A stretch of DNA of 64,000 bases from UBA9659 sp965208605 (GTDB lineage: Bacteria; Pseudomonadota; Gammaproteobacteria; Pseudomonadales; Azotimanducaceae): NCBI GenBank assembly GCA_965208605.1, contig OZ242345.1, forward strand, positions 682,001 through 746,000. Reading direction: 5' to 3'. Numbering within the stretch: position 1 is the first letter of the stretch; every line of letters starts with the position of its first letter. The notes under the pieces were generated by a model. The model had not been told where the DNA came from and did no database searches. It was given only the letters and a program-made list of their open reading frames with translations. The position numbers were made by a program, and so were the translations under genes. Positions 29,111 through 37,318 of this stretch are shown here, piece after piece.

Positions 29111-29362
29111 CTAGCCACCGGTCACCGGCGGGAAGAAAGCAACCTCATCACCCCTATTGATGAAGGGGTCGCCCGGCACAACTTCTTGATTCACTGCAAC
29201 CCGAATATTTTCTGCAGTCAATGCGGCACACCAGGATTCGCCTTCTTGTGCACCCAGCATGGCGACCAGTGCCGACAGGCGGACACTCTCTGCAAGTTCC
29301 AGGTGCAAGGATGCACAACCGAGAGCTTCACGGAGACTAGCGAAAAACACTATCTTCACCAT
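29111..29362 (-). CDS. moaD: MoaD, molybdopterin synthase sulfur carrier
   Basis: 83 residues with a ubiquitin-like fold pattern (VKIVFFASLREALG near the start, RVAVNQEVV in the middle) and the essential C-terminal Gly-Gly (FFPPVTGG), which is adenylated and thiocarboxylated by MoeB in the family. It is 39 bases after moaC and precedes moaE across a repeat array. Confidence 0.94.
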   Translation of the reverse strand: MVKIVFFASLREALGCASLHLELAESVRLSALVAMLGAQEGESWCAALTAENIRVAVNQEVVPGDPFINRGDEVAFFPPVTGG

Positions 29363-29401
29363 AGGCTAGACCGCCCGCCCCCTCTTGTTTTTTACGCGCC
29401 G

Positions 29402-29890
29402 TTATTCCTGGGATGCATGCCAGGCACCTGATTGACCACCCGATTTGGATACCAGCCGTACCTGAGCAATGCTCATGCTGGGGTCCACCGCCTTGCACAT
29501 ATCATAAATCGTCAGCGCCGCCACGGTAGCAGCAGTCAGCGCTTCCATTTCGACCCCTGTCTGCCCGGTGACTTTACAACCAGCAAGGATCCGAATGTGC
29601 CTATCATTCTCATCGGTGTCAAAGGCAAGTTCAACAAAAGACAATGCCAGTGGATGACATAGGGGAATCAATTCAGAACACTTTTTTGCGGCTTGGATCC
29701 CGGCGATACGTGCCACAGCAAGCACATCTCCCTTTTTGTGACCGCCGGCGAGTATCAGCTGCAGGGTTGCCGGCTGCATGGATACCAGGGCCTCAGCCCA
29801 GGCCTCTCGGTGGGTAACTTCCTTAGCACCCACATCTACCATACAAACCCTGCCCTGCTCATCAATATGCGTTAACTTTTTATCTGCCAT
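29402..29890 (-). CDS. moaC: MoaC, cyclic pyranopterin monophosphate synthase
   Basis: 162 residues from the ATG giving MADKKLTHIDEQGRVCMVDV, the family start; an upstream extension in frame (Gln-rich) is less likely. Key stretches: GGHKKGDVLAVARIAGIQAAKK, LIPLCHPL, and KVTGQTGVEMEALTAA. It turns the MoaA product into cyclic pyranopterin monophosphate. moaA is not in the window, so the pathway is split or completed elsewhere. Confidence 0.95.
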   Translation of the reverse strand: MADKKLTHIDEQGRVCMVDVGAKEVTHREAWAEALVSMQPATLQLILAGGHKKGDVLAVARIAGIQAAKKCSELIPLCHPLALSFVELAFDTDENDRHIRILAGCKVTGQTGVEMEALTAATVAALTIYDMCKAVDPSMSIAQVRLVSKSGGQSGAWHASQE

Positions 29891-30074
29891 TGTCTGACCT
29901 GGTTGTTGTGGTTGTTGTTGGTCACTGTTGATTATCAGTAGAACATAGGTTGCTCGTGTCTTTGACACTCATTTTACAGCCTATTAAGCAAATTGGGGAT
30001 GCTTGCTTGAAAGAATGTTTTTATCTTGGTTCAAGATGCTTTAAGCACTCTAAGTCCCAAACATATTGCATTTG

Positions 30075-30094
30075 ATTATTGTATATACAATAAT
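30075..30094 (+). promoter_or_regulatory. 20-bp perfect palindrome, predicted operator of the R-M cassette
   Basis: Half-site ATTATTGTAT and its exact inverse form a 20-bp palindrome ending 6 bases before the regulator ATG. It contains TATACA/TACAAT sequence that could serve as a -10 box, so a bound dimer could block transcription. The other bases of the gap between moaC and this site (29891-30074) are AT-rich and show no gene. Confidence 0.72.
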
Positions 30095-30100
30095 TCAGGC

Positions 30101-30304
30101 ATGACAGATATAAAGCCATTGAAGCGGGGTCGGCCAACAAAAGAAAGTAGTTCATCCGAAGTGCTTCCGCCTGTCCGAGTTACACCCGAACAGAAAGATA
30201 CATACAAAAAAGCTGCAGAGCTTGCTGATATGTCTTTGTCTGCATGGCTTAAAAAAGCAGCTGATGAAAAACTAACTCATCAGCTGAATCACGAGGAAAA
30301 CTAA
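30101..30304 (+). CDS. Ribbon-helix-helix regulator of the R-M cassette
   Basis: 67 residues. A basic N-terminus (KPLKRGRPTKES) is followed by a ribbon-helix-helix pattern: PPVRVTPEQKDTYKKAAEL (strand and helix A) and ADMSLSAWLKKAADE (turn and helix B). The start chosen is the ATG just after the palindrome; a longer frame begins upstream. It overlaps the methyltransferase start (TAATG). I infer a controller that binds the palindrome and times methylase and nuclease expression. Controllers of this type more often have a helix-turn-helix fold. Confidence 0.72.
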   Translation: MTDIKPLKRGRPTKESSSSEVLPPVRVTPEQKDTYKKAAELADMSLSAWLKKAADEKLTHQLNHEEN

Positions 30305-31248
30305 TGCCTGAAGCAGAAACGATTAATCAAGAAGAGTTATTTAAGAGTGAGCCGGCAGGAAAAAAGAAAAGAAAATTAAAAAACTCTTCTTTTTCTCCTG
30401 TATACGAACACCCAAATGGCACACTATTTGAGGGAGATTCTATTGAATGGTTAAAAAGCATAGAGGCGGAGTCTGTGGACCTTATCTTTGCAGACCCCCC
30501 TTATAATATTCAAAAAGCTGACTGGGATAAATTCGAAAGCCAAGAGAAATATATTAGCTGGTCAATGGAATGGATTTCTGAAGCCCATAGAGTGCTTAAA
30601 AAAAATGGCACGCTATATGTCTGCGGTTTCTCTGAGATATTGGCCGATATCAAGCATCCTTCAATGAAGTATTTCAAAGCTTGTCGTTGGCTTGTATGGA
30701 ACTATAAAAACAAAGCAAATCTAGGGGATGATTGGGGACGATCTCATGAAAGTATTTTGCACCTTAGAAAAAACAAAAAACAAAATTTTAATGTGGATGA
30801 TGTTCGCATACCTTACAATGGCCACACTCTTAAATACCCATCTCATCCTCAAGCTGAAACTAGCCAGTATGGTAATGGTGGTAAAAGGAAAGATGTATGG
30901 ACTCCTCACCCTAAAGGAGCAAAACCAAGGGATGTGCTTGAGGTCCCCACAACCTGTAATGGGATGGGAGAAAAAACCAGGCATCCTACTCAAAAACCAG
31001 AAGAATTAGTCAGAAAATTTATATTGGCCTCTTCAAGTGAAGGAGACTTGATTTTAGACCCATTTTCTGGTTCAGGTACAACAACAGTAGTTGCAGAACA
31101 GTTAAATCGTCGCTGGGCTGGCTGTGAACTTGAAGCCGACCATAATCGTTGGGCAATAGAAAGAATTGAAAACGTTATTAGAAAGACGAAAAATGAATGG
31201 ATAGCATTTGATAGAGAAAATGATAAGAGAAGGAGTTCTATTCGATGA
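30304..31248 (+). CDS. Beta-class DNA adenine methyltransferase
   Basis: 314 residues. Motif IV DPPYNI is at 64-69, then the linker motif HPTQKP (227-232), and motif I DPFSGSGTT near the C-terminus (252-260). This order (IV before I) is the beta class, like M.RsrI, usually N6-adenine. DNA is AT-rich compared with the chromosome on both sides. It lies between the small regulator (TAATG overlap) and the endonuclease gene (ATGA overlap), the layout of a compact type II R-M operon. The recognition site cannot be read from sequence. Confidence 0.92.
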   Translation: MPEAETINQEELFKSEPAGKKKRKLKNSSFSPVYEHPNGTLFEGDSIEWLKSIEAESVDLIFADPPYNIQKADWDKFESQEKYISWSMEWISEAHRVLKKNGTLYVCGFSEILADIKHPSMKYFKACRWLVWNYKNKANLGDDWGRSHESILHLRKNKKQNFNVDDVRIPYNGHTLKYPSHPQAETSQYGNGGKRKDVWTPHPKGAKPRDVLEVPTTCNGMGEKTRHPTQKPEELVRKFILASSSEGDLILDPFSGSGTTTVVAEQLNRRWAGCELEADHNRWAIERIENVIRKTKNEWIAFDRENDKRRSSIR

Positions 31249-32138
31249 AGTTAAAAAATCTTGTTAGTCGCGCACTTAATAAAGATAATTTTTTAACGAT
31301 AGAAGGCTATCTGGATTTCCCTAAGCACTATCTCGAATTCATTAAAGATAACTTGCAAGCAGTAATCGTATCGAGAAACGAAAACCATTATCAGTTTTTT
31401 CAATACAAAAGTGATGGAACATATAACGTTACACGACCAATAAATTCCAATTTACTCTATTCACTAGAAGAGTTTGATGTATTAACTGAAGATTTTACAA
31501 CCCTTCTAAATAACATAAGAGATGAATATTTAGACTCCCCTCAGAATCGAATGATGATAAATCGAATTATATATTCGGCCCAGCAATCTATAGGAGCTTG
31601 CCTTGATGCGCTTCCGGCAAACAAATCAAATACGGCGAGGAAACTAAATGGGGATTTATTTGAGAGATTTATAAGGCTCATCATTGAGCGCTGTGGTGTT
31701 GACGTATCTGAGGGAACAATCAGAGTTCCAGTAAAGGTGGACGACAAAGAAATTTTTAAGATGACTTATCAACACGATATTATTTTATCAAAAGGTGAAG
31801 ATGTTAAAGCGATTGGCTCTGTAAAAACATCCAGCAAGGATCGGCTAGATAAAGTTTTTATCGATAAATTTTTATACAACCAACTTACAGAAAAAGCTAC
31901 GCCACACTTTGCAATATTTTTGAATGACGTACAAAGAAAGGGACAGGCAGGTAAATATAGGATTAATGCGACCTTTCTTCCAGGACATTTCAAGGGATAT
32001 ACGGTAAAACTGAATCCGCTTGATGGAGTATATTATTGTGATATAAGGCCTAATATGATATCCGAGCCCATTCTAAAAGATCATATTAAGACATTCGATC
32101 ATTTTATATTTTCAGATATATGGAGCTTTGTAGACTAA
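31245..32138 (+). CDS. Putative type II restriction endonuclease
   Basis: 297 residues. It overlaps the methyltransferase stop by 4 bases. A helix with Glu140 (LNGDLFERFIRLIIE) is followed by Asp178 (YQHDIILSKG) and then KAIGSVKTSSKDR with Lys194. That fits a PD-(D/E)xK nuclease in which the second acidic residue is replaced by Ser (SVK) or supplied by the helix. The rest matches nothing I recognise. The role is inferred from position behind a methyltransferase and from this motif. Strongly AT-rich. Confidence 0.75.
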   Translation: MKLKNLVSRALNKDNFLTIEGYLDFPKHYLEFIKDNLQAVIVSRNENHYQFFQYKSDGTYNVTRPINSNLLYSLEEFDVLTEDFTTLLNNIRDEYLDSPQNRMMINRIIYSAQQSIGACLDALPANKSNTARKLNGDLFERFIRLIIERCGVDVSEGTIRVPVKVDDKEIFKMTYQHDIILSKGEDVKAIGSVKTSSKDRLDKVFIDKFLYNQLTEKATPHFAIFLNDVQRKGQAGKYRINATFLPGHFKGYTVKLNPLDGVYYCDIRPNMISEPILKDHIKTFDHFIFSDIWSFVD

Positions 32139-32357
32139 ATGCCTAGCAAAGCACTGCACTCGGACAAATTTTTCGCTGCGCTCCAAATGCTCGCCTTCCC
32201 CATGGCAACGCGCGAAGAAATTGATGCGCAACACGCCAGAGGTCAGGAACTCGACGCAACGAATGAAAGCGCACCCGGCGAGAGGATGCCTACCTTTTAC
32301 GGCGGTTACATCAGAGATCCAGATGGCAACAAGGCGGTCTTCTACAAGATGGATTGA
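32139..32357 (+). pseudogene. VOC/glyoxalase-fold C-terminal remnant
   Basis: 72 codons directly after the endonuclease TAA. The end, TFYGGYIRDPDGNKAVFYKMD, is the typical closing strand of vicinal-oxygen-chelate proteins (usually 120-130 residues), while the N-terminal half is gone. The codon use is GC-richer, like the chromosome. I infer that arrival of the R-M cassette cut this gene and that only the 3' part remains. Confidence 0.65.
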
Positions 32358-32489
32358 TGCTATAAAAAAACACAACAAGAGACGCTGATAAATCTCATTC
32401 TGAACGCTGTTCGGTACATTGTTTTGATGCTATAAAGTTTCAATTTAAATATTGCATTAGCTCTGAATGATGATGCTTCTAAGGCGCTT

Positions 32490-33188
32490 TCACACCGGTA
32501 ACACCCTACTAAAAAAGCGGGCGATTTCTACCACTTCCTGCATGCAGATTTGATGCGCCATAGGATAGTCAAACCAGCTGACATCATAGCCAAGCCGGAT
32601 CAGGTTTTCCCTTGAGGTGGCGGCTCTCATCACCGGGATCAGCATGTCATGTCTGCCATGCGCCAGCATCACCGGGATTGCCAGGTTGGCGTCGTGCATC
32701 CTTGCCTCGGTGTCGGCGAAATCATGCAAGTAGGTTGAGAGCGCGAGAATCCCCGCTAGCCGCTGGTCATAGCGCGTGCCGGTATGCAAAGCAATCACGC
32801 CGCCCTGGGAAAACCCTGCCAGCACAATATTTTCGCTGGGAATACCGCCGGCTATTTCCTCCTCAATAAGTGCCTGTATCTGGCTTGACGATTCCTCAAT
32901 GTCCTCTGTCCCTGAGGTTTCAGAATAGGGCACGAAGTCATACCAGGCGCGCATTGCTTCGCCGTTGTTAATGGCGATGCTTCTCAGAGGCGCATGCGGA
33001 AAGATGAACCGGATAGTTGAGTGCTCTGGCAGACCTAACTCGGGAATGAGGGCTTCAAAATCATGCCCGTCTGCACCCAGCCCATGTAGCCAGATGACCG
33101 TTGACCGGGCAACACTGGCGGGCTGAATCTTGACACATTCAAGCAATGTGCCTTCTGGCAACTCGTCACTAATAATAGGCTTGTTCAT
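32490..33188 (-). CDS. Alpha/beta hydrolase (carboxylesterase/YpfH type)
   Basis: 232 residues. The oxyanion-hole region is VIWLHGLGADGHDF. The nucleophile elbow is GFSQGG with Ser127, the acid is Asp181 in AHGRHDMLIP, and the histidine is His212 in YPMAHQIC. This is the phospholipase/carboxylesterase family acting on short esters or lysophospholipids. It ends 12 bases before the next gene on the same strand. Confidence 0.9.
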   Translation of the reverse strand: MNKPIISDELPEGTLLECVKIQPASVARSTVIWLHGLGADGHDFEALIPELGLPEHSTIRFIFPHAPLRSIAINNGEAMRAWYDFVPYSETSGTEDIEESSSQIQALIEEEIAGGIPSENIVLAGFSQGGVIALHTGTRYDQRLAGILALSTYLHDFADTEARMHDANLAIPVMLAHGRHDMLIPVMRAATSRENLIRLGYDVSWFDYPMAHQICMQEVVEIARFFSRVLPV

Positions 33189-33199
33189 CTACAGGTGGA

Positions 33200-33991
33200 T
33201 TAGGGAATCGCAGAAAGCGTCTTGACTATAACAAACTCGCCGTCATTGTCTTCCAGATGACGCTGCCAGAATTCGCGTAAAGTGGCGTTTTGTCGCCACT
33301 TTAGTTTTTCGCGGATGATATAAATCACTGTAAGCTTTTTATCACGCAGATTTTTTGTAACCGTGACGGGAACGCTATGCTCCCCCGCATTCTTATACAG
33401 AGAATATTCAGGGGTGTGGTGCATCAAATCAGAGACAAGGATCATCTCGTCGTATGAGCCGAACATCTTGTCCGCCATTTCCAGGATGGGAGAAAATTTC
33501 TTCTCGTCTCCAGATGCTAGAGATTTCACCACATCCAACAATTCACTATGGAATTTTTCTTCGAATACTTTTCGAATTATTCGCGGGTTTTCAATCCATG
33601 GGTTTGCTTCCGAAGGTGGCGCGCACTTCTCAAATTCGGGTGCCTTGTCGCTAATAATTTCATCCAACTGATAAATTGTCACCTTTGTGAACCTGTCCAG
33701 CGAACGTACGAAGTCAGATTTGAACCAGTGGGCTATTTCGCTTCGCTGCTTGGTCGGGATTTGGTCCGTGGCGTCTATGACAACGACGATTTTTCGCGGC
33801 ACAGTTGGTGGAGAAATTTCGTAAAAACCCCAAACCTTAACGGAATGCTCCACCGGACAATGTGAATCTGGAAGAATCAAGCTCCTTCTCGCTTTTTCCA
33901 AGTGCGAGGCAAACAGAAAGCCTGCGAGAACGAGGATCGCTAAGCTCACCAAGGCGATGCCGCCAAGTGTCTTGAACAAATCGTTTTTCAC
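33200..33991 (-). CDS. Membrane-anchored protein with a possible VWA-like domain
   Basis: 263 residues from a GTG that overlaps the previous stop (GTGA); a TTG six codons earlier is the alternative. One N-terminal membrane helix (LGGIALVSLAILVLAGFLF) is followed by a soluble domain. KIVVVIDATDQIP (strand plus acidic loop) and YDEMILVSDLMHHTPEYS look like parts of a von Willebrand A fold, but the full metal-binding motif is not clear. I do not recognise the family. Coupled to the gene before it, so the two probably work together. Confidence 0.6.
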   Translation of the reverse strand: MKNDLFKTLGGIALVSLAILVLAGFLFASHLEKARRSLILPDSHCPVEHSVKVWGFYEISPPTVPRKIVVVIDATDQIPTKQRSEIAHWFKSDFVRSLDRFTKVTIYQLDEIISDKAPEFEKCAPPSEANPWIENPRIIRKVFEEKFHSELLDVVKSLASGDEKKFSPILEMADKMFGSYDEMILVSDLMHHTPEYSLYKNAGEHSVPVTVTKNLRDKKLTVIYIIREKLKWRQNATLREFWQRHLEDNDGEFVIVKTLSAIP

Positions 33992-35304
33992 ACCGACTGT
34001 GCTTTCCAAGACTGCATCTTGGCGGTGACCACTGTTTGAAATTTTCTGATGAGTTGGTTAATTTTTTCAAGGAGGGCGTGCAGTTTTTGAACCCATTCAT
34101 CCGTTGCCGTTGCTATTAGACCGCTGAGCAGTCCTTTCATTTCAGCGAGATGATTTCGGTCTGCATCCTTGATACCAACGTTGTATTGCTCCATATTTTC
34201 TAAGGTAAGAGTCGGTTTCTCAGGATCAGGATCGAGCTTCATCACACAATATTGCCGATGATATGTTGCGAAAACTTTGTTAGTCGCGGCAATTGCACGT
34301 TCGTGTGCCCGCGTGAAGTCAATCTCATGATGTTTGAATCCGGCAGGGATGCCGACCTCCATCTGGTGTATTTCAGTCTCAATGCTCTCAAATTTGCTTT
34401 GCGCATCTTGCAAGTCTTTATAAATCACTCGCTCAAACTCTTCCTTGGTATCTTTAAGATCATTCTCGCAGTCTCTGGCTTGCTTGTATGGATCAAGGAA
34501 AGACCACATTTTCCAAAACGACGCACCCGCCACCACGAAGCCCAAAGCAAACAGCAACACATAATTCATAGTGCTGGAATCCTGACCAGCAGCTGCGAGA
34601 AGGCTTTCCCGATATTGGGCAACAATGTGATTGAATCCGAATATCCACAAGAGGAACAAGCCAATCATCACCAGGCCCAACGCGCGATAGGAATTGTCTC
34701 GGTGATAAAACCCGCGGTGGCCAAAAAACGCCAACGCCATTGGAATTAAAACATTTCCGCAGGACACTGTGATTGCGGTGAGCGTTCCGCCTAGCAAACC
34801 AAATTCGCTATCCGCTGCAAAGAACTGGCTATTGAGAATTGATTCTACCGCCAACAAAATGAGAGCTAGCCCAATCAGCAAAGCAATGCTTCCTTTTGAA
34901 TGCTTATCTATATTAATTTGCAACAACGGGCCAAAGCGTTTCTTCCAAGCGGACTGATCCTTTCCCAACTGGATAATTTTTGCTGCATATTTCGCTTCCG
35001 CCGTAGTTAAATTACTCTGGGTCTTCGTCTCTAACCCTGTAACATAAATATCCGAACTGCCTGGAATACCTCCAGACATAGTCTCAAATTTCTGGCGGAT
35101 ATTGCCAACCCAGTCGCGGAATTCTCGCACTGTGCTGGTAGTAGCATTCTTGGTGATAATTTTCGCCAGCTCGGTCAGGCGCGCTTTAAATCTTTGAAAC
35201 AAGGAGTCCGTGCCGTCTATTTCCGCGTCTTTTTCGGCATACTCCTCAATATCAGCATCTCCAATATATTGCTTATAGTTTGAGCTATCTTGTTGGTCGT
35301 TCAT
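33988..35304 (-). CDS. Four-helix membrane protein with C-terminal coiled coil
   Basis: 438 residues from the ATG after a GGGAG Shine-Dalgarno; a longer frame upstream is unlikely. An acidic N-terminal region is followed by four membrane helices (about 145-265), a coiled-coil stretch (NDLKDTKEEFERVIYKDLQDA) and a helical C-terminus. No family is recognised. A minus-strand TATACT lies at 35333-35338, about 30 bases before the start. It forms a two-gene cassette with the VWA-like gene. Confidence 0.62.
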   Translation of the reverse strand: MNDQQDSSNYKQYIGDADIEEYAEKDAEIDGTDSLFQRFKARLTELAKIITKNATTSTVREFRDWVGNIRQKFETMSGGIPGSSDIYVTGLETKTQSNLTTAEAKYAAKIIQLGKDQSAWKKRFGPLLQINIDKHSKGSIALLIGLALILLAVESILNSQFFAADSEFGLLGGTLTAITVSCGNVLIPMALAFFGHRGFYHRDNSYRALGLVMIGLFLLWIFGFNHIVAQYRESLLAAAGQDSSTMNYVLLFALGFVVAGASFWKMWSFLDPYKQARDCENDLKDTKEEFERVIYKDLQDAQSKFESIETEIHQMEVGIPAGFKHHEIDFTRAHERAIAATNKVFATYHRQYCVMKLDPDPEKPTLTLENMEQYNVGIKDADRNHLAEMKGLLSGLIATATDEWVQKLHALLEKINQLIRKFQTVVTAKMQSWKAQSV

Positions 35305-35559
35305 CGTCTTGCTCCCTATACCAAAGTGCCGCAGTATACCCAATTCTGGACAAATAAAAGAACCCCGGTCGCCCGATGGTATATAGCGGCAGGGGCAGAG
35401 TTCTAGGCTTTTAACCTGTCCCCAAAACACAGACCGAAATTTCTAGGCTGTCTGTCTTCAAATACCGTTAGAACGACATGCCGTGTGAGAGATAACCACC
35501 GCAGGGCAGACATTAACCCTAAATAAAACTGCCTAATGCAAATACAGCCTGTCCTCAAA

Positions 35560-35700
35560 TTGACCGTCAGAATCAAAGAAGGCGGGTAATCCAGTCATTA
35601 AACCAACGGCTTACCCCGCCATCTGGATTCCCGTCCCCCCAGTCACCCCAGCCGATGGCTGTGATGACTGGGGGGACGAGAATGACGGGGTTTTGATGGG
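35560..35700. repeat. Dispersed hairpin repeats before AAA ATPase copy 2
   Basis: A GTCAGAATCAAAGAAGGCGG variant with GGTAATCCAG is followed by CTGGATTCCC and a hairpin (arms 35633-35653 and 35657-35677, loop GAT, two mismatches) and GAGAATGACGGGG. The rest of the 492-bp gap (35305-35559) is the leader of the membrane cassette and shows no gene. Confidence 0.8.
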
Positions 35701-35796
35701 GAACGGGCAGTCATGCTTTCACTGTTATCGGCAAGGGTCGCGGCTTCAAGCATCTTTTTCTTTGGAAGAAGTGCGAGATTTATCTGGGTCGCCTTT

Positions 35797-36945
35797 TCAC
35801 TCAGGGTCCCGCCGATTGCTCAAAACATGAGTCATCAGGCTGGGAACACCCGGCTCGTATAAAAGCGCACTGGGCGGACGCCAGACAAAATCCATGGCTA
35901 CCAATGTTTGTAATGTATTGGCTGCGTGTTGGTCGTCTGCCTTGTCGGCGGGTAGCGCATCCTTGATTAACAAAACGAGGTCGTTGACCATCAATTTTTT
36001 TGTCTCTTGAAATGCCTCTGCGATTACATAAGCGGCTGATAACAATCCTTCCTGAGTCAGTTTTAGATAACGCTCGGTATAGAGGTCTTGCCTGAAACTG
36101 TCGATAGCAGGTGCCACAATCTCAACCTGCTCGGCAGTCAATCTAGTCAAGTTTGTTTTCTTTGCTTCATCCCAAAGTTCCTTGCCCCATCGTTGTATGA
36201 AGTAGGGGTATTGCTGACTATCTAGCACAACTTTTTGCAGCACATCAGGGTCTATTGCTATGTCATCTTCCTGCAACGGTTTTGTTATAGCCTCCGCAGT
36301 CGCTTCTTCGCTTAGTCGGCCAATACCGAGCATCGTAGAACGTTCACTGAAGCTGGCGTTCACAGAGTTAAGGAAAGCCCGAAGTCCCGGGGTGCCGGCG
36401 AGGACTAACAAAAAAGGTGCTTCTCTCCGAACAGATTGACTCAGGTTTAACAAGCCACGGCATAAATCCGGGTCCATCGTATGGGCTTCATCTACCAGAA
36501 AGACTAAAGGGGCTTTGTTGCACTCTTGTATCAACGCGCTTTCCAGCAATTTACTGGACGGGCTTCCTGATTTCCACGTGGCGGAGACAATGGGAAGTTT
36601 AAGATTTGTTTTATCGAGCTTTAAACCATCCCAGAAATCACTAGGGAGTAGTCGTTCCCACATCTTCGCTGGAGATGTTAAATCGTAGGGTGTTACGTAT
36701 TCGGCGCGGATGGCTGTATCGGTAGGATCATTTTTTTCGATTTCCTTTCCGATCCAACCGAGCAGTGCTGTTTTGCCCATGCCCCTGGGTCCATACATGA
36801 GTATGTTGTCGGAAGGTGCGATACCATCGTTTAGCTCATTGAGCTTTTCTCTGATGATCGCCTGTTCTTTTTCTCGACCCGCCAGATATGGCGGGAGTTG
36901 CCCGTCACCGGGTTTAAACGGGCTTGAACGTTTATCCAATGTCAT
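35797..36945 (-). CDS. ORC/Cdc6-like AAA ATPase, copy 2
   Basis: 382 residues from the ATG giving MTLDKRSSPF. The N-terminal PGDGQLPPYLAGREKEQ mark is followed by Walker A GPRGMGKT (52-59), Walker B VFLVDEAHTMD, sensor 1 VLAGTPGLRAF and ERSTMLGIGRLSEEA. The C-terminus has VWRPPSALLYEPGVPSLMTH. It is very close to copy 3 over most of its DNA, and the match continues past both ends (ATCTTTTTCTTT before the stop side; CCTCGTTGTTCGT upstream of the start). That points to a segmental duplication. The role is unknown. Confidence 0.82.
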   Translation of the reverse strand: MTLDKRSSPFKPGDGQLPPYLAGREKEQAIIREKLNELNDGIAPSDNILMYGPRGMGKTALLGWIGKEIEKNDPTDTAIRAEYVTPYDLTSPAKMWERLLPSDFWDGLKLDKTNLKLPIVSATWKSGSPSSKLLESALIQECNKAPLVFLVDEAHTMDPDLCRGLLNLSQSVRREAPFLLVLAGTPGLRAFLNSVNASFSERSTMLGIGRLSEEATAEAITKPLQEDDIAIDPDVLQKVVLDSQQYPYFIQRWGKELWDEAKKTNLTRLTAEQVEIVAPAIDSFRQDLYTERYLKLTQEGLLSAAYVIAEAFQETKKLMVNDLVLLIKDALPADKADDQHAANTLQTLVAMDFVWRPPSALLYEPGVPSLMTHVLSNRRDPE

Positions 36946-37015
36946 GCTGAGCACCCTCGTTGTTCGTTAGTAATTATGCCTAATTCCTGAAAGAAGGGTA
37001 GCACCTATTGTTACC

Positions 37016-37112
37016 AGCACAACAACAAGATGGTGCGTCGCTCCCCGTCACTCTCGGGCTGGAGGACAGGGGTAAAGTCGCTCCCCGTCACTCTCGGGCT
37101 GGAGGACAGGGG
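37016..37112. repeat. 40-bp tandem duplication with the CAACAAGATGG module
   Basis: CACAACAACAAGATGGTGCGTC leads into two copies of a 40-bp unit (37037-37076 and 37077-37112) reading GTCGCTCCCCGTCACTCTCG and onward. The same module is in the composite repeats at about 12400, 20100 and 28150. The rest of the 373-bp gap (37113-37318) is the leader of the receptor gene, where I see no riboswitch. Confidence 0.82.
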
Positions 37113-37318
37113 GTCGGCGGGGATTATGGGCTAGATTATTGTTCATTATGGACGCCGGGCAGGTTATAATCATGCGCATCATAGTCAGGAGCCGTCTGGG
37201 CTATAAACAGCCCTGAGCGGGTCATGTATAAAGCGTTGTGAATAGCAAGGATAGCCGGCTGAGCGCTATCTACATTCGTCGTTTCAACCCAACAACCAAC
37301 AATCAAGGGATCTAATTC

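Noticed and set aside
28429..29160. Plus-strand frame of 243 codons across the moaE region
   Set aside because: Its apparent VHTS repeats are only the mirror of the 12-bp array, and it lies opposite moaE with no domain of its own.
37113..37318. Riboswitch before the TonB receptor
   Set aside because: I could not find a cobalamin, TPP or other conserved core; only short unlinked inverted repeats are present.
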